DNA of 64,000 bases from the NCBI GenBank assembly GCA_043788295.1, contig JAYVUC010000120.1, positions 1-64,000 of the forward strand, in the 5' to 3' direction. Position numbers and translations under genes: made by a program. How positions within the stretch are numbered: the first letter of the stretch is position 1; each line of letters begins with the position of its first letter. Shown here piece by piece: positions 28,925-38,373 of the stretch. Source of the stretch: UBA2396 sp043788295 (GTDB taxonomy: Bacteria; Planctomycetota; Phycisphaerae; Phycisphaerales; UBA1924). A model generated the notes under the pieces. The model was given only the letters and a program-made list of their open reading frames with translations, ran no database searches and was not told where the DNA came from.

Positions 28925-30697
28925 TCACTCTTTCGCTGGCGCGAGCCGCAGAAGCTTCTGGCCCATCCGCCCCAGCGGCCCGGGCAAAACACGGCACGCC
29001 TCCCACAGCACGTCGGGCATCAGCACGCGGGCGAGCGTGGCGAAGGCGATGGTGATCGTCGCGCCCAGAATGAGGAATCGCGCGCCCTCGATGATCCTCG
29101 CGTCGGCCCCCGCGCTCAGGCCGAATCTATGCACGAGCGTGGCGAACCAGCCTGCAAAGCCACTCGATGCGGCAATCGTAATCTCACACACCGTCTTCTT
29201 GTCGTTCCAGTGTCGCTGGATAAGCCCTGCAAGGCTCAGCCAGTTGTCGAGGCTGTACGCGATGGCCCCGCTCAACACCGCCAGAAGCCAGGGCCAGGTC
29301 ATCTCGACGAGAACGGCGCGTCGCCGGGCTCCAACCTGATGCATCACCCACACCGTCGCCCAGATTCGTGCCACCGCCAGCGTGCCGCCCGTGACACACG
29401 CGAGCGACACCGCGTCAACGGTGATCACATTGGGAAACCAGCCCTTGGCCGCCACGAACGCTACGGCCCCGCCTGCGACAGTAAACACAATCCCCTCGGC
29501 GAATGATAAAAGGCACCAGGCCTTGAACTTTCCGGTCCCCACCTGAACCGCCGTCGTGAGTCCGTACAAGAGCTTGAAGGGCGAGAAAAGCCCGAAGATG
29601 GCGACGACCGGAGTCGCCGCAGCCCACTTGCCATTGAACACGAACCCCTCGAGCGGATCCATCATCACCGCCATCGCAAGGCTTGCGAACGATCCGATCA
29701 TCATGAGCCCCGACATGGTGCGCATGGTCGCCGCGCGAAGCCGCGGGATGTCGTCCTTGAGCCGCGCCATCACGGGCGTCAGCACGAGCTGCATGTTCGA
29801 CGAGAGCAACGCAGCGAGCTGGGCCGAGATCTCAAAGGCCCAGAAATAATCGCCCGTCACCCCCGTCGCAGTCACCACCGCCACGCCACCCCAGCGAAGG
29901 AGTGGCTGCATCACAAGATAGGGCCCGCGGTCAATGAGCAGGTTTGCAATCGACCCGTAGATCAACCACTCGGCCTCTTTGTAGAGATTCATCCATGTTC
30001 CGAACTCCGGCGATCGCTTCCAGGGCGAGTCCTTGGCAAGCCACCAGCCCATCAGGGTCTCGGTGATGGCGGCCAGAACCGCGGGAATGACGAAGCTCAT
30101 TGTCCCGCACGCGGCCAGTGCGAGGCTCACCGCACCAATCTGCCGAATGATTCCCGAGGCGATAACGATCCAGCTTGTCGCGGCGAACTTGAAGTCGAGC
30201 CTCAGCTTGGCCTGCAGGATCGACCCAGGCGTTCCAAGCGGGACGGCGATCGCCAACACGATGAACATCGGGACAAGCCGGTCCTCGTGGTACCACAGGT
30301 GTGCGACGGGCCATGCCAGCCCGCCGATCAGCAGGGCCACCGCGGTGTTGAAGACCATCGCAAACCAGAAAATACGCCCCGACAAGCTGGGGTATTCCTC
30401 CGGCTTCTTCTGCACCAGAAGGTCGCGCACACCGCCGTCCTGACAGATCGTGATCAGTTTGCAGACTGCAACCGCGATGGCATAAAGGCCAAAGTCCTCT
30501 CGCGTCAATAACTTGCCAAGGGCGATCTGAGAGCCGATGCCGAGCACCTTAATCAAAATTGTGGCCGACATCATCCACGTCGCGCCCGTCCCGAACGCCC
30601 GCCCGATCCTGCCCGCGTCGGGCGCGATCGCAACCTGCCCGAGGGGGAGCTCGGTCGATTGCTCTGTGGGCATGGGTGGCAAAGGCATCGGCGGCAT
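28925..30697 (-). CDS. Polysaccharide flippase (MATE/MOP superfamily, Wzx-like)
   Basis: A 590-residue multi-pass membrane protein. It opens with a Pro- and Met-rich soluble stretch, then GTGATWMMSATILIKVLGIG and LLTREDFGLYAIA, typical of oligosaccharide flippases. About 13 hydrophobic segments are visible. The expected role is to flip lipid-linked sugar repeat units for exopolysaccharide or O-antigen. It stands divergent from the sugar-nucleotide and glycosyltransferase genes at 30.9-34.8 kb, which suggests one surface-polysaccharide set. The start could be any of three ATGs between 30673 and 30697. Confidence 0.8.
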   Translation of the reverse strand: MPPMPLPPMPTEQSTELPLGQVAIAPDAGRIGRAFGTGATWMMSATILIKVLGIGSQIALGKLLTREDFGLYAIAVAVCKLITICQDGGVRDLLVQKKPEEYPSLSGRIFWFAMVFNTAVALLIGGLAWPVAHLWYHEDRLVPMFIVLAIAVPLGTPGSILQAKLRLDFKFAATSWIVIASGIIRQIGAVSLALAACGTMSFVIPAVLAAITETLMGWWLAKDSPWKRSPEFGTWMNLYKEAEWLIYGSIANLLIDRGPYLVMQPLLRWGGVAVVTATGVTGDYFWAFEISAQLAALLSSNMQLVLTPVMARLKDDIPRLRAATMRTMSGLMMIGSFASLAMAVMMDPLEGFVFNGKWAAATPVVAIFGLFSPFKLLYGLTTAVQVGTGKFKAWCLLSFAEGIVFTVAGGAVAFVAAKGWFPNVITVDAVSLACVTGGTLAVARIWATVWVMHQVGARRRAVLVEMTWPWLLAVLSGAIAYSLDNWLSLAGLIQRHWNDKKTVCEITIAASSGFAGWFATLVHRFGLSAGADARIIEGARFLILGATITIAFATLARVLMPDVLWEACRVLPGPLGRMGQKLLRLAPAKE

Positions 30698-30861
30698 ACT
30701 ACGGGGGACCGACTCGGGTTATCGACAAGCCAGACTCAACTCCTGATACTCACAGCCTCAGTATCTCAAAACCTCCTCTCCGACCGATGCACTTGCCAGG
30801 ACTTGGGACCGATATAGTCGTGACCCTTGGGCACATCGCCCAACGCCGGAGATCGATTTTC

Positions 30862-31887
30862 ATGACAGCGGCCGCGACAAATCTTCCATCATCATCGGCC
30901 TCAATTGCTCCCCCAATGTCCTGGACTGGAAAGAAAGTCATCGTCACAGGCGGCGCAGGGTTTTTGGGGCGATTTGTCTGCCAGAAACTGCGCGAACGCG
31001 GCGTCAACCCGGCAGACATCTTCGTCCCGCGCCGCTCCCAGTTCGACCTCACCACCGAGACCGACGTCGCTCGACTGATCCGAACATCATTCGGCAAAGA
31101 CAAGCCCGATGTCATCATCCACCTGGCCGCCGAGGTCGGTGGCATCGGCGCCAACCGCGCCAACCCAGGCCGATACTTCTTCGCCAACATGGCGATGGCC
31201 CTGCACCTGATCGAACAAGCCCGGCTCGACGGCCTGCACGAACGCGGCGGGAAGTTTGTCCAGGTCGGCACCATCTGCGCATACCCCAACCTCACTCCCG
31301 TCCCCTTCCAAGAGGAAAACCTCTGGAATGGGTATCCCGAAGTCACCAACGCGCCCTATGGCGTTGCCAAGAAGGCCGCCTGGCAGATGCTCGAGGCCTA
31401 CCGCCTCCAATACGGCTTCATCGGCACCTATGTTCTCCCCGTCAACCTTTACGGGCCCTTTGACAACTTCGACCTGAACTCCAGCCACGTCATCCCAGCC
31501 CTGATCCGCAAAGCCATCGAGGCCCAGAAGCGTGGCGACAAGGAAATCGTCTGCTGGGGGACGGGCTCGGCAAGCCGCGAGTTCTTGTACGTCGAGGACG
31601 CGGCCGAAGGAGTTCTCCGTGCCGCCGACGTGATGACCGAGCCCACGCCGATCAATCTAGGGGCCGGATTTGAGATCACAATCAAGGCCCTGGTCGAACT
31701 CATCGTCAGGCTCGTCGGGTTCGACGGCAAGATCGTCTGGGATTCCACCAAGCCCGACGGGCAGCCACGCCGAAGCCTCTCCACCGAGCGGGCAGCCAAA
31801 TTGCTCGGCTGGCGGGCGTCGATGGGCTTTGAGGATGGGCTCCGTAAGACCATCGAGTGGTACCGGGCCAATCCGGCGACACACTGA
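30862..31887 (+). CDS. GDP-L-fucose synthase-like NAD-dependent epimerase
   Basis: A 341-residue short-chain dehydrogenase. The Rossmann motif TGGAGFLGRFV is near residue 28 and the catalytic YGVAK (YxxxK) near 167. The order VGTICAYP followed by NAPYGVAKKAAW resembles GDP-4-keto-6-deoxymannose epimerase-reductase (Fcl/WcaG). It would turn GDP-4-keto-6-deoxymannose into GDP-L-fucose. No gene for the preceding GDP-mannose dehydratase is in the window. A second ATG at 30916 is a possible start. Confidence in the SDR class is high; the exact product is less sure. Confidence 0.75.
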   Translation: MTAAATNLPSSSASIAPPMSWTGKKVIVTGGAGFLGRFVCQKLRERGVNPADIFVPRRSQFDLTTETDVARLIRTSFGKDKPDVIIHLAAEVGGIGANRANPGRYFFANMAMALHLIEQARLDGLHERGGKFVQVGTICAYPNLTPVPFQEENLWNGYPEVTNAPYGVAKKAAWQMLEAYRLQYGFIGTYVLPVNLYGPFDNFDLNSSHVIPALIRKAIEAQKRGDKEIVCWGTGSASREFLYVEDAAEGVLRAADVMTEPTPINLGAGFEITIKALVELIVRLVGFDGKIVWDSTKPDGQPRRSLSTERAAKLLGWRASMGFEDGLRKTIEWYRANPATH

Positions 31888-31918
31888 CCCAAGAGCTTTG
31901 CAAATCTTCTTTGAGAAT

Positions 31919-32038
31919 GTTCACCACAGGGACACAGAGGCACAGAGAAGAAACACGAGAGGAGGGATCAGGTTGAGACAGGCTTGCACATCTCTCATTC
32001 TTGCTCTTCCTCTGTGCCTCAGTGTCTCTGTGGTGAAC
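31919..32038. repeat. 120-base element with 29-base inverted ends
   Basis: The arms at 31919-31947 and 32010-32038 match over 27 of 29 bases when one is reversed (outer end GTTCACCACAG, inner end GGCACAGAG). About 62 bases lie between. No reading frame is contained. It looks like a non-autonomous mobile element or a large hairpin of the widespread 'accacagagacacagagg' family. A part copy lies at 19993-20022. Confidence 0.7.
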
Positions 32039-32052
32039 TGCCTCTTGACAGA

Positions 32053-33234
32053 ATGCCCCATATGACCACCACGTCCGCCACACCCGCGAAGGTCTGGATC
32101 CTCCAGCCCGCCGTCGAGCATTACCGCACAGCCATCTTCGATGGGCTCAACGAGCGGGGTGCCACAGACGGTGCGTACAGCGTCCAAGTCCTGGGCACGC
32201 TCAAGGACGGCAAGGCGATCGGAGGCTCTGCCCGCCCCTACTTCATCTCGTGCACGCGAATCCCCTTTCGCGTCGGGCCCGTGCTCTTCTTCAAGGCTCC
32301 CGAAGCCGTCCGGCTCTTCAACGAGTCCAAGCCCGATCTGCTCATCACCGAGGCCCACATCCGCAATGTCACCGTCTGGAAGATGGCGAGCCTGTGCCGC
32401 AAGACCGGCACGCCCGTCATCGGCTGGTCGAAGATCCACAGCTACAGCAAGGCAGCCGGATTCATCTCGCCGCTGAAAAAGCTCTTCTACAGCAGGTTCG
32501 ACCGCATGATCTGTTACGGCGAATCCAGCAAGGCCGAACTCGTGCAGATGGGTTACCCGGCGGACCGGGCGATCGTCGCCAACAACACCATCGACACGCG
32601 AAAGATTTTCACGCAGGGCGACCAGCTGCGAGCGAGGGGGGAGGAGATTCGCCGCGAGCGAGGGCTCGTGGGCAAGAAGCTGCTGCTGTGCATCGGGCGC
32701 ATGGAAGCCGACAAACGCCACATGGACCTGCTCGACGCCTGGCCCAAGCTCAAAGCCCTCGACGTGAACCTCGTGATGGTGCTCATCAGCGGCGGGCCGA
32801 TGCTCGACGAGATCAAGGCCCGGGCCGCCGCCCTCGACCCGCAACGCATTATCGTGACGGGTCGCGTCCCCGAGGGCGACGACTACGCATGGATTGCCAC
32901 CAGCGACGTGAGCGTCTACCCAGGCGCGGTGGGGCTTGCGATCAACCAGAGCCTCGCGTTCGGCAAGCCCACGATCATCGCCGACGAGATCGGCGCTGAC
33001 AGCGAGATCCTCGTGGGTGCCTCTGGCGCGGGCACCCAAACCGGCTGGCGCTACCCGCGCGGCAACCTGGACGCCATGGTCTCGACCGTCGCCACGATCC
33101 TCAATGGCGGCGACGCCGTGCGCCAGATCGCCGACCGAGGACACGTCCTCATGCGCGACAAGGTGACCCTCGACAACATGATCGGCGCGATCGACAAGAG
33201 CATCAGACTGGGCCTGGCGCTGCGGCTGAAGTAG
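32053..33234 (+). CDS. Glycosyltransferase family 4 protein
   Basis: A 393-residue GT-B fold enzyme. The C-terminal nucleotide-sugar half has LLLCIGRMEADKRHMDLL near residue 215, then IIVTGRVPEGDDYAWIATSDV and the acidic AVGLAINQSLAFGKP region; the position of the usual EGFGxxxxE motif reads PGAVGLAINQ. That replaces the common acidic pair, so donor chemistry may differ. It probably adds a sugar to a lipid-linked exopolysaccharide unit, judging by its neighbours: the fucose-synthase-like gene upstream and the GDP-mannose dehydrogenase gene downstream. Its start lies just behind the inverted-repeat element. A start at 32062 is also possible. Confidence 0.75.
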   Translation: MPHMTTTSATPAKVWILQPAVEHYRTAIFDGLNERGATDGAYSVQVLGTLKDGKAIGGSARPYFISCTRIPFRVGPVLFFKAPEAVRLFNESKPDLLITEAHIRNVTVWKMASLCRKTGTPVIGWSKIHSYSKAAGFISPLKKLFYSRFDRMICYGESSKAELVQMGYPADRAIVANNTIDTRKIFTQGDQLRARGEEIRRERGLVGKKLLLCIGRMEADKRHMDLLDAWPKLKALDVNLVMVLISGGPMLDEIKARAAALDPQRIIVTGRVPEGDDYAWIATSDVSVYPGAVGLAINQSLAFGKPTIIADEIGADSEILVGASGAGTQTGWRYPRGNLDAMVSTVATILNGGDAVRQIADRGHVLMRDKVTLDNMIGAIDKSIRLGLALRLK

Positions 33235-33440
33235 GCTTCGCCATTGAAACGTTTGACAGCCTCCTTCCGAGAACCCTTCCAGTCCCCAACCTACCCTGCG
33301 AACGGCTGTGCCCAAGCCCTGATTTGGCCGATGCATCACACGAGCGCGACACTTTCGGGTACGAGCGAACTTTTCGGACTTTCTAACGTATTTCCCGTTC
33401 CACCGAGCACCGGCGAGGTACCGACACACGAGGTTTCACA

Positions 33441-34772
33441 ATGCGGATCGCGATCTTTGGTTTGGGCTATGTCGGGGCTGTTTCCTGCGGATGCCTCGCC
33501 GATCTTGGTCACACCATCATCGGGTGCGACGTCAGCAAGGCCAAGGTTGACCTCATCAAGGCCGGCCAGGCCCCGATCGTTGAGGAAGGCCTGCCCGAGC
33601 TGCTCGAAAAAGCCCTCAAGAACGGGCGCCTCACCGCCATCATGGACGCCGACGAGGCGGTCCGCACATCGGACGCTGCCCTCGTCTGCGTCGGGACGCC
33701 CAGCACACCCAGCGGCGGCGTGAACGCGGTCTATCTCGAAACTGTCTGCCGCCAGATCGGCGAGTCGATCAAGAAGCACGCCCCCAAGCACTACATCATC
33801 ATGAGCCGCTCGACGAGCCTGCCGAACGTCCACGAAAGCCTCATCCGCATCCTCGAGCAATCGAGCGGGCGCAAAATGGGCGAGGGCATCGGCTACGTCT
33901 GCCATCCCGAGTTCCTGCGCGAGGGCGTCAGCGTCTACGACTTCTACAACCCGCCCAAGATCGTCTTCGGCCCCACCGACGCCAAGACCGCCGACATCTG
34001 CAAGTCGATGTACCCCGCCGACAACCACCCGGGCCTCAAGACCTGCCCGACGTTCTTCCTCTCGCCCAGCGAGGCGTCGATGGTGAAGTACGCCGACAAC
34101 TGCTTTCACGCCCTCAAGTGCACGTTCGGCAACGAGATCGGCATGATCTGCAGAACCCTCGGCGTCGACAGCCACCGCGTGATGGATGTCTTCTGTGCCG
34201 ACACGAAATTGAACATCTCGGCCAAATATCTCAAGCCCGGGTTCGCGTTTGGTGGGTCGTGCCTGCCCAAGGATCTTCGCGGCATCATGGACGCCTCGCG
34301 CGACACCGCCACCGCCCTCCCCATGCTCGCCGGCACCCTCGTGAGCAACGAGGTGCAGATCAAGTCGCTCCTCAAGCGCGTCGTCCACGAGAGCCGCCCC
34401 AAGGTCGGGATCATCGGCCTGGCGTTCAAGGAAGGAACCGACGACGTGCGCGAGAGCCCGATCGTCGCCGTGGTCGAGGGCCTCTGCGGCAAGGGTCACC
34501 CGATCAAGATTTACGACGAGCACCTGTCGGTGCAGGCCCTTATCGGCGCCAACCGCAGCTTCGCGTTCCAGATGGTGCCGCATTTGGCGGAACTCATGAC
34601 GCAAAACCTGCACGAAGTCGTCACCTGGGCCGACACGCTGATCGTGACCCACCGCCTCAAGCCCGCGACCTGGGCCGCCGTCAACTTCAAACCCGGCCAG
34701 CGGGTCATCGACCTGATGAACATCCCTGAACTCCGCAAGGCGGGCAAGGGGTATGAAGGGCTGTATTGGTGA
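33441..34772 (+). CDS. GDP-mannose 6-dehydrogenase, AlgD-like
   Basis: A 443-residue UDP-glucose/GDP-mannose dehydrogenase family enzyme that oxidises a sugar nucleotide to its uronic acid. It begins MRIAIFGLGYVGAVSCGCLA. The match to AlgD is close in ETVCRQIGE, HPEFLREG, the catalytic KPGFAFGGSCLPKDLRG (Cys near 271) and FKEGTDDVRESP. These favour GDP-mannose over UDP-glucose as substrate. The product GDP-mannuronate would enter an alginate-like or other acidic exopolysaccharide. The 206-base upstream spacer holds no gene. No alginate polymerase gene is in the window. Confidence 0.85.
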   Translation: MRIAIFGLGYVGAVSCGCLADLGHTIIGCDVSKAKVDLIKAGQAPIVEEGLPELLEKALKNGRLTAIMDADEAVRTSDAALVCVGTPSTPSGGVNAVYLETVCRQIGESIKKHAPKHYIIMSRSTSLPNVHESLIRILEQSSGRKMGEGIGYVCHPEFLREGVSVYDFYNPPKIVFGPTDAKTADICKSMYPADNHPGLKTCPTFFLSPSEASMVKYADNCFHALKCTFGNEIGMICRTLGVDSHRVMDVFCADTKLNISAKYLKPGFAFGGSCLPKDLRGIMDASRDTATALPMLAGTLVSNEVQIKSLLKRVVHESRPKVGIIGLAFKEGTDDVRESPIVAVVEGLCGKGHPIKIYDEHLSVQALIGANRSFAFQMVPHLAELMTQNLHEVVTWADTLIVTHRLKPATWAAVNFKPGQRVIDLMNIPELRKAGKGYEGLYW

Positions 34773-34820
34773 GCCAAGTCGTTCGGGCCTAGCGTCCTGC
34801 TACCGCATAGGATCGTCCAT

Positions 34821-35384
34821 ATGGGTCTAGAAGCCGCACTTCCCGCCGATACCGTCCTCACCACGCAGCTCCGCCGCGTCATCAACTGGGCCCGCCGATC
34901 GTCGATCTGGCCTATGCCGTTCGCCACCGCGTGCTGCGGGATCGAGCTGATGGCGACGGCGTGCAGCCGCTTTGATCTCGCCCGTTTCGGGGCCGAAGTC
35001 ATGCGGTTCAGCCCGCGTCAGGCCGACCTGATGATCGTCGCGGGGCGGATCGGCATCAAAATGCTCCCCGTGCTTCAACGGGTCTACCAGCAGATGCCCG
35101 AGCCCAAGTGGGTGATCTCGATGGGCGCGTGCGCCAGCACGGGCGGCGTCTTCGATACCTACGCCACTGTTCAGGGATGCGACCAGTTCCTGCCCGTCGA
35201 TGTATACATTCCGGGCTGCCCGCCCAGGCCCGAACAACTCATCGAAGGGATCATGGCGATCCAGCGGCACATCGATCAGGAAGGCATGCCCCCGCAGGGC
35301 GGCAAGCGCGTGCCGCTCGGTCTTGTCGTGCAACCCACGCACGCGGTTCGGCCCCAGCCCGTCGGGCTCACGCTGGGCACCTGA
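34821..35384 (+). CDS. nuoB: NADH-quinone oxidoreductase subunit B
   Basis: A 187-residue NuoB/Fqo-type subunit that carries Fe-S cluster N2 of complex I. The paired cysteines are in ATACCGIELMA, the third in GACASTGGVF and the fourth in PGCPPRPEQ. All four cluster ligands are present. The family segment IVAGxxxxKM reads IVAGRIGIKM. It is the only complex I gene in this window, an unusual separation from the usual nuo operon. A strong terminator hairpin follows at 35431. Confidence 0.85.
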   Translation: MGLEAALPADTVLTTQLRRVINWARRSSIWPMPFATACCGIELMATACSRFDLARFGAEVMRFSPRQADLMIVAGRIGIKMLPVLQRVYQQMPEPKWVISMGACASTGGVFDTYATVQGCDQFLPVDVYIPGCPPRPEQLIEGIMAIQRHIDQEGMPPQGGKRVPLGLVVQPTHAVRPQPVGLTLGT

Positions 35385-35430
35385 GTGTTTGGCTTGGCAC
35401 TTCGTTTCCAAAGGCTCATGCAATGAAAAA

Positions 35431-35453
35431 CCCCCAGGCTCCGAGCCCGGGGG
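35431..35453 (+). terminator. Terminator after nuoB
   Basis: CCCCCAGGCT and AGCCCGGGGG pair to form a stem of nine base pairs with one internal mismatch. It is followed by TGCTTTGTTGT. It lies between nuoB and the converging protease gene and can act on either side. Confidence 0.6.
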
Positions 35454-35483
35454 TGCTTTGTTGTACCAATACACAGCCTCAGA

Positions 35484-38189
35484 TCAGCAGGGCGTCTCGA
35501 AGGCCACGACAAAGTCGTCGTAGTCGAAGAAGTCGACCGCCGTGTCACCGTTGAAGTCGGCGGTCTTGCCGGGCGGACAGGTCACGCCCTCGAAGCAGTT
35601 CACAAAGTCGTCGTAGTCGAAGAAGTCGACCGCGCCGTCGCCGTTGAAGTCGGCAGGACACGCGACGGGGGTGCACCCGATGGAGAGGAAGCCCGAGCCG
35701 GCGTCGTGATTGAACCCGCCGATGCGGAGCAGATAGAGCTGACCCGAGACAGCGTGGAAGGTCACGTTGGACTGCAGGCCGCATGAATCGTCGTTGCAGG
35801 CGATCGCACTGCCGGGGCCCGCGGGGCAGCCGCCGGTGTAGATGGCGATCTTGGTGTCAAACGAGCTGCCGCAGGTGGAGATGGTCGCGTTGCCGTTGCA
35901 ATCGGCGAACCACCGGACCCAGAAGTCGTTATCGACCTGCGGGTATCCAAAGAAGCCGCAGATGGACTCCGCGGGTCCATCGGTCGTGCAACCGCAGGAG
36001 TTGAAGGAGTAAAATCCAGACCCGATCGTGACCGCACCGGCGCAGTTGTCGTTGGAAGGACGGCTGAGTGCGGCGTGCATCACAAAGTTGCCGCTCGCGC
36101 CGCCGTAGCCCGCGATGCGGATCTTGTAGGTTGAGTTGCGAGTCACGGCGAAGGAAATCGAGGACTGGAGGCCGCCGTTGTCGTCGTTGCAGGCGACCTG
36201 GTTGCCCGTGTTGCCCGGGCAGCCCGTGTGGGCAGAGAGGACGGTGTCGAACGCGCTGCCGAAGGTATCGACTGTGAAGTAGCCGTCACAGGTCGCGGTG
36301 TAGCTGTACCAGACATCGGGGCCTTCACCGGTGCGGCACGTGTCGCTTCCGTCGAGTGTGGCGCCGAACGTTGTTCCCGTGTAGGTTCCGCCGTCGACGA
36401 TCGCCTGGGCGTTCCCGCAGTTGTTGGTCGAGGGGACCGGGGCTGCCTGGATGTTGGTGGAGAAACCGTAGTAGTTGCGCGTGTCGTTGTAGAGATAGAC
36501 ACGGATGTAGTAGTCGTGCGAAGCGGGAGTCGTGTTGGTGTAGGTAAACGTCTCCGTGCCGGCTGTCCCGGTCGAGCTCGCAACGAGCGCACCGCCGCAA
36601 CCGTCAAACATCGTCATGTCGATGTCGCCCCACGCGTGCGTGAAGCTGAGGCTGGGCGTCACGGTGCCGCCCGCGGGCACCGTCACCTTGTACCAGTCCT
36701 CGTTGGTGGATTTGACGGTGAGATAGCCCCAGTACGTGTTGCCCACGCCGCCCAGGTTCCTCGCCGCGGCGCATGTGTTGTTGGCCTCGTACCCGTCGTC
36801 GGTGCCCGCGCCCAGGAATCCGTTGATGCCCGAGCTGTAGCTGAGGTCGAAGCGTCCGTAGGTGCCGCGATTGAGCGCCGGATCAACAACACACGCGGAC
36901 CTGCCGCAGTGAAGCTGTCCGACGACTCGGTAGTCGCCGCCGCCGAAGTTTCGGTATTCCGCACTGCCCGACGAGCCCGGCTCGGTCGTGCCGTTGGTGT
37001 AGTTCACGCGGATCTGGTTGGCGTTACTCGACGGCTCGCACGTCGGGCTGGTCGCCGCCAGGCCCGCAAAGTACCGCTTGTACTCGCCGCCGGGATGGTG
37101 GACCCCGTAGACCGTCTCGCCCACAGCGGGCATTGAGGTGGTCCACCCCTGCCACCAAAGATTGCGGGGGATGGTGCCCTCGATCATGAGAAACGAGTAA
37201 TCGCTCGCGGCGTTATTCGACAGGAGCGTCGCGTACGTAGACCTAGGCACGGTGTTGATGTCCGGTGGCGCGCCGTTGCACGAGCTGGACTGGTAGTACC
37301 AGTAGCATTCAAGCGAGTTTGCGGCGGCGACCGTGCTGATGCAGTGGTTCGCGGTCAGAAAGTACGGCGTCAAATCACCGTTGAGGGCGTTGAGCAACTG
37401 TCCCGAGCACACAAATCCGCCGCCGTCGACGAAGTACATCCGGGCCACACCCGCCGCCACGTTTGCGAACGCCGGATAGCACGTCACATCCTGCTCGCAG
37501 GGGAGCGCCCGATCCTCGAACGGATTCCCGCCCGTGACCGGATCGCGGTACATGTGCTGCACACCCGAGATGGTGAACGGCACATGCGCCAGCTCAACGC
37601 CCGCGGGCACGAACAGCTCAACCCGTGTCGTCTCTTCAAACGTCGAACCCGCCCAGAAAATACCGGTCTGGCCGAGACCCTTGCCCTCGTAAGGGCCCTG
37701 GGCCGCGTCGGGGCGGCCGGGCGCATAGACACTCACACGCGCCCCTTCGGGCAGGTCGAAGTTCGAGAATTGGAGCCGCAGCCCGTACGCCAGCTCCGAC
37801 CGCACCTGAGCAACCCAGAGGCGCCCACGACCCGGAACATCGAACCACTGACCCGAGGCAAAGTCGAAGGCGATCGGATTGGACACACTGACGCGCAGTG
37901 GCCGATCGAACTCACGATTGGCGAACAGCACCATGTCCTCGGCCATGAGAGCCTCGTTGTCGAGGTGGGCGAGGGTGAAGGTGGGCAAACCATCGACCGG
38001 CAGCGGCACACCCATCAATTTGGATAGGGGCGCGGTAGGCACCTTGGCCGCTGCGTCCTCGATGCCACGCATGCCCGCGATACCATCTTCTGGCTGCGCC
38101 AAGGCCGCTGGCGAGGTGCCGAACGCCGCGAGCGTTCCGGCGACCAGGCTCAACCAGCAACACAAACGTCCCGACAGTCGTTCTTTCAT
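35484..38189 (-). CDS. Secreted trypsin-like serine protease with GC-type dockerin
   Basis: A 901-residue exported protease. The start at 38187-38189 is preceded by AGGAGAAG. The signal peptide ends near PAALAQ. The trypsin-like catalytic triad is His282 (LTANHC), Asp330 (NNAASDYS) and Ser407 (EPGSSGSA), like lysyl-endopeptidase-type enzymes. A pre-peptidase-like beta domain follows (about 460-560). Then come two copies of a Cys-rich module of about 110 residues (NNCGNAQAI; NDNCAGAVTI) that is also in the secreted protein at 14287. The last 55 residues are the GC-type dockerin tail (DFNGDGAVDFFDYDDF twice, ending TPC). It probably degrades proteins outside the cell. Confidence 0.8.
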   Translation of the reverse strand: MKERLSGRLCCWLSLVAGTLAAFGTSPAALAQPEDGIAGMRGIEDAAAKVPTAPLSKLMGVPLPVDGLPTFTLAHLDNEALMAEDMVLFANREFDRPLRVSVSNPIAFDFASGQWFDVPGRGRLWVAQVRSELAYGLRLQFSNFDLPEGARVSVYAPGRPDAAQGPYEGKGLGQTGIFWAGSTFEETTRVELFVPAGVELAHVPFTISGVQHMYRDPVTGGNPFEDRALPCEQDVTCYPAFANVAAGVARMYFVDGGGFVCSGQLLNALNGDLTPYFLTANHCISTVAAANSLECYWYYQSSSCNGAPPDINTVPRSTYATLLSNNAASDYSFLMIEGTIPRNLWWQGWTTSMPAVGETVYGVHHPGGEYKRYFAGLAATSPTCEPSSNANQIRVNYTNGTTEPGSSGSAEYRNFGGGDYRVVGQLHCGRSACVVDPALNRGTYGRFDLSYSSGINGFLGAGTDDGYEANNTCAAARNLGGVGNTYWGYLTVKSTNEDWYKVTVPAGGTVTPSLSFTHAWGDIDMTMFDGCGGALVASSTGTAGTETFTYTNTTPASHDYYIRVYLYNDTRNYYGFSTNIQAAPVPSTNNCGNAQAIVDGGTYTGTTFGATLDGSDTCRTGEGPDVWYSYTATCDGYFTVDTFGSAFDTVLSAHTGCPGNTGNQVACNDDNGGLQSSISFAVTRNSTYKIRIAGYGGASGNFVMHAALSRPSNDNCAGAVTIGSGFYSFNSCGCTTDGPAESICGFFGYPQVDNDFWVRWFADCNGNATISTCGSSFDTKIAIYTGGCPAGPGSAIACNDDSCGLQSNVTFHAVSGQLYLLRIGGFNHDAGSGFLSIGCTPVACPADFNGDGAVDFFDYDDFVNCFEGVTCPPGKTADFNGDTAVDFFDYDDFVVAFETPC

Positions 38190-38373
38190 CACAGCGACTT
38201 CTCCTTGCTCCAAAGGATCCCAGAAAGCGGAGCGACAACGCCCCGCTCCTGGAAAGCGCAGCTTACCACGTACCATTCTGACCCGACCCGGTCGATTGTT
38301 GCAAATTGGCGAATAATGTGGCCGCCCGAGCCCCCCGAACGGGCCGCCGTGCTGCTCGCGGTCGTGCATTGGG

